From Verrucomicrobiales bacterium (GTDB taxonomy: Bacteria; Verrucomicrobiota; Verrucomicrobiia; Limisphaerales; J093), in assembly GCA_015075445.1 (NCBI GenBank), contig JABTUJ010000023.1:62001-126000 (forward strand): a stretch of 64,000 nucleotides of DNA, written 5' to 3'. A program made the position numbers and the translations under genes. The first letter of the stretch is position 1. Every line of letters begins with the position of its first letter. Of this stretch, positions 63,555-64,000 are shown piece by piece. The notes beneath the pieces are model-generated. The model was given only the letters and a program-made list of their open reading frames with translations. It was not told the origin of the DNA and searched no databases.

Positions 63555-64000
63555 CTACGGGGCGGGCTTTCGTCGGTCGTCGATGGGGACGCTGGCCTCG
63601 ATGCGGTTGCGCTCGAGGAGCACGGGTCCCGCGTCGGCCTCGACCCGGATGCCCACGGTCTGCCGGCGGTGCTCCCGCGGCCGGGTGTCGCGAATGAGGT
63701 TGTCGCGGAAGACCAGTTCACGCGTGGCGCCCCGCACCACGATGCCCGCGGCGTCGTTGGTCCAGCCATTGTTCTCAATCAGGTTCGCCTCAAGCCGATT
63801 GCGGTGGGCGGCCATCCCTTCGGTTTCGAGGCGGAAGAACACGCCGGCCTGGCGGTTGGAGCGGACCTGATTCCCCCGGAGCAGGTTGTCCGTGTCCTTG
63901 TGCCCGATCGAGATGCCGAACCGGCCGTTCCCCTCGAGGACATTGCCCTCGAAGACGCCGTACTTCACCCGCCAGCAGAGGAACAACCCGTCCTCGCCGT
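63555..64000 (-). CDS. Right-handed parallel beta-helix protein (partial, N-terminus off the right edge)
   Basis: The minus-strand frame is open from the window edge to a stop at 63555, about 148 codons. It shows short repeats of about 22-24 residues: GVFEGNVLEGNGRFGISIG, LLRGNQVRSNRQAGVFFRLE, RLEANLIENNGWTNDAAGIV and LVFRDNLIRDTRPREHRRQT. This N-x-(I/V)-x-x-N ladder is typical of NosD/pectate-lyase-like beta-helices. Enzymes of this fold act on polysaccharides, but no catalytic residues can be placed from the C-terminal part alone. Confidence 0.8.
   Translation of the reverse strand, partial: GEDGLFLCWRVKYGVFEGNVLEGNGRFGISIGHKDTDNLLRGNQVRSNRQAGVFFRLETEGMAAHRNRLEANLIENNGWTNDAAGIVVRGATRELVFRDNLIRDTRPREHRRQTVGIRVEADAGPVLLERNRIEASVPIDDRRKPAP

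Overview
The window looks like a chromosome segment of a member of the Verrucomicrobiota (Pedosphaera/Limisphaera-like), judged from content only. The signs are a Verrucomicrobia-style prepilin-like cargo protein (FTLIELLVVIAIIAIL), a VPEP-type sorting signal together with a TIGR04073-like exosortase-associated lipoprotein, an ECF sigma factor paired with a Ser/Thr kinase-WD40 protein, giant Ig-like/RHS surface proteins, many small toxin-antitoxin modules, and high G+C throughout.

Layout. 1-3 kb: sigma factor and kinase operon, the kinase running off the left edge. 3.2-16.5 kb: an accessory region with small antitoxin/toxin and HNH modules, three families of dispersed repeats (292, 102 and 128 bp), gene fragments, a decayed IS1380-family copy, an IS1634-family element and one large secreted Ig-like protein. 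16.5-30.6 kb: the remains of one giant secreted Ig/thrombospondin-C/RHS protein on the minus strand, about 3461 codons when rebuilt. It is cut by two complete insertion sequences. One has a CTAG duplication (IS1380 family), the other a TAAAGTA duplication (a 1835-bp DDE element). Removing both, each with one duplication copy, restores a continuous frame to a native stop at 16489. 30.6-38.3 kb: a VPEP protein, gcvH-gcvT-MFS, then a membrane protein/winged-helix regulator pair and ispH that share an ACTTTG-N5-CAAAG operator. 38.3-45.1 kb: a heavy-metal RND efflux system (metal-binding-like small protein, adaptor, pump, outer-membrane channel). 45-63 kb: housekeeping genes (ruvC, ruvA, tyrS, ClC channel, ispE, dnaN, cysteine desulfurase, redoxin, dsbD, prepilin-like protein, amino acid permease, IscA). 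61.5-64 kb: secreted Ig-like protein, 43-bp tandem repeats, and a beta-helix protein running off the right edge.

Two themes stand out. First, the antitoxins are intact while four of the five toxins beside them are damaged in different ways (nonsense codon, internal deletion, truncation, lost stop). Second, several tracts carry dense small frameshifts: the IS1380 copy at 4.2-5.9 kb, an acyltransferase at 46.9 kb, and the 3' third of dnaN with an adjoining IS630-type remnant. Either these are true decay or the consensus sequence is poor there. Because dnaN is normally essential, this should be settled before the frameshifts are read as biology.
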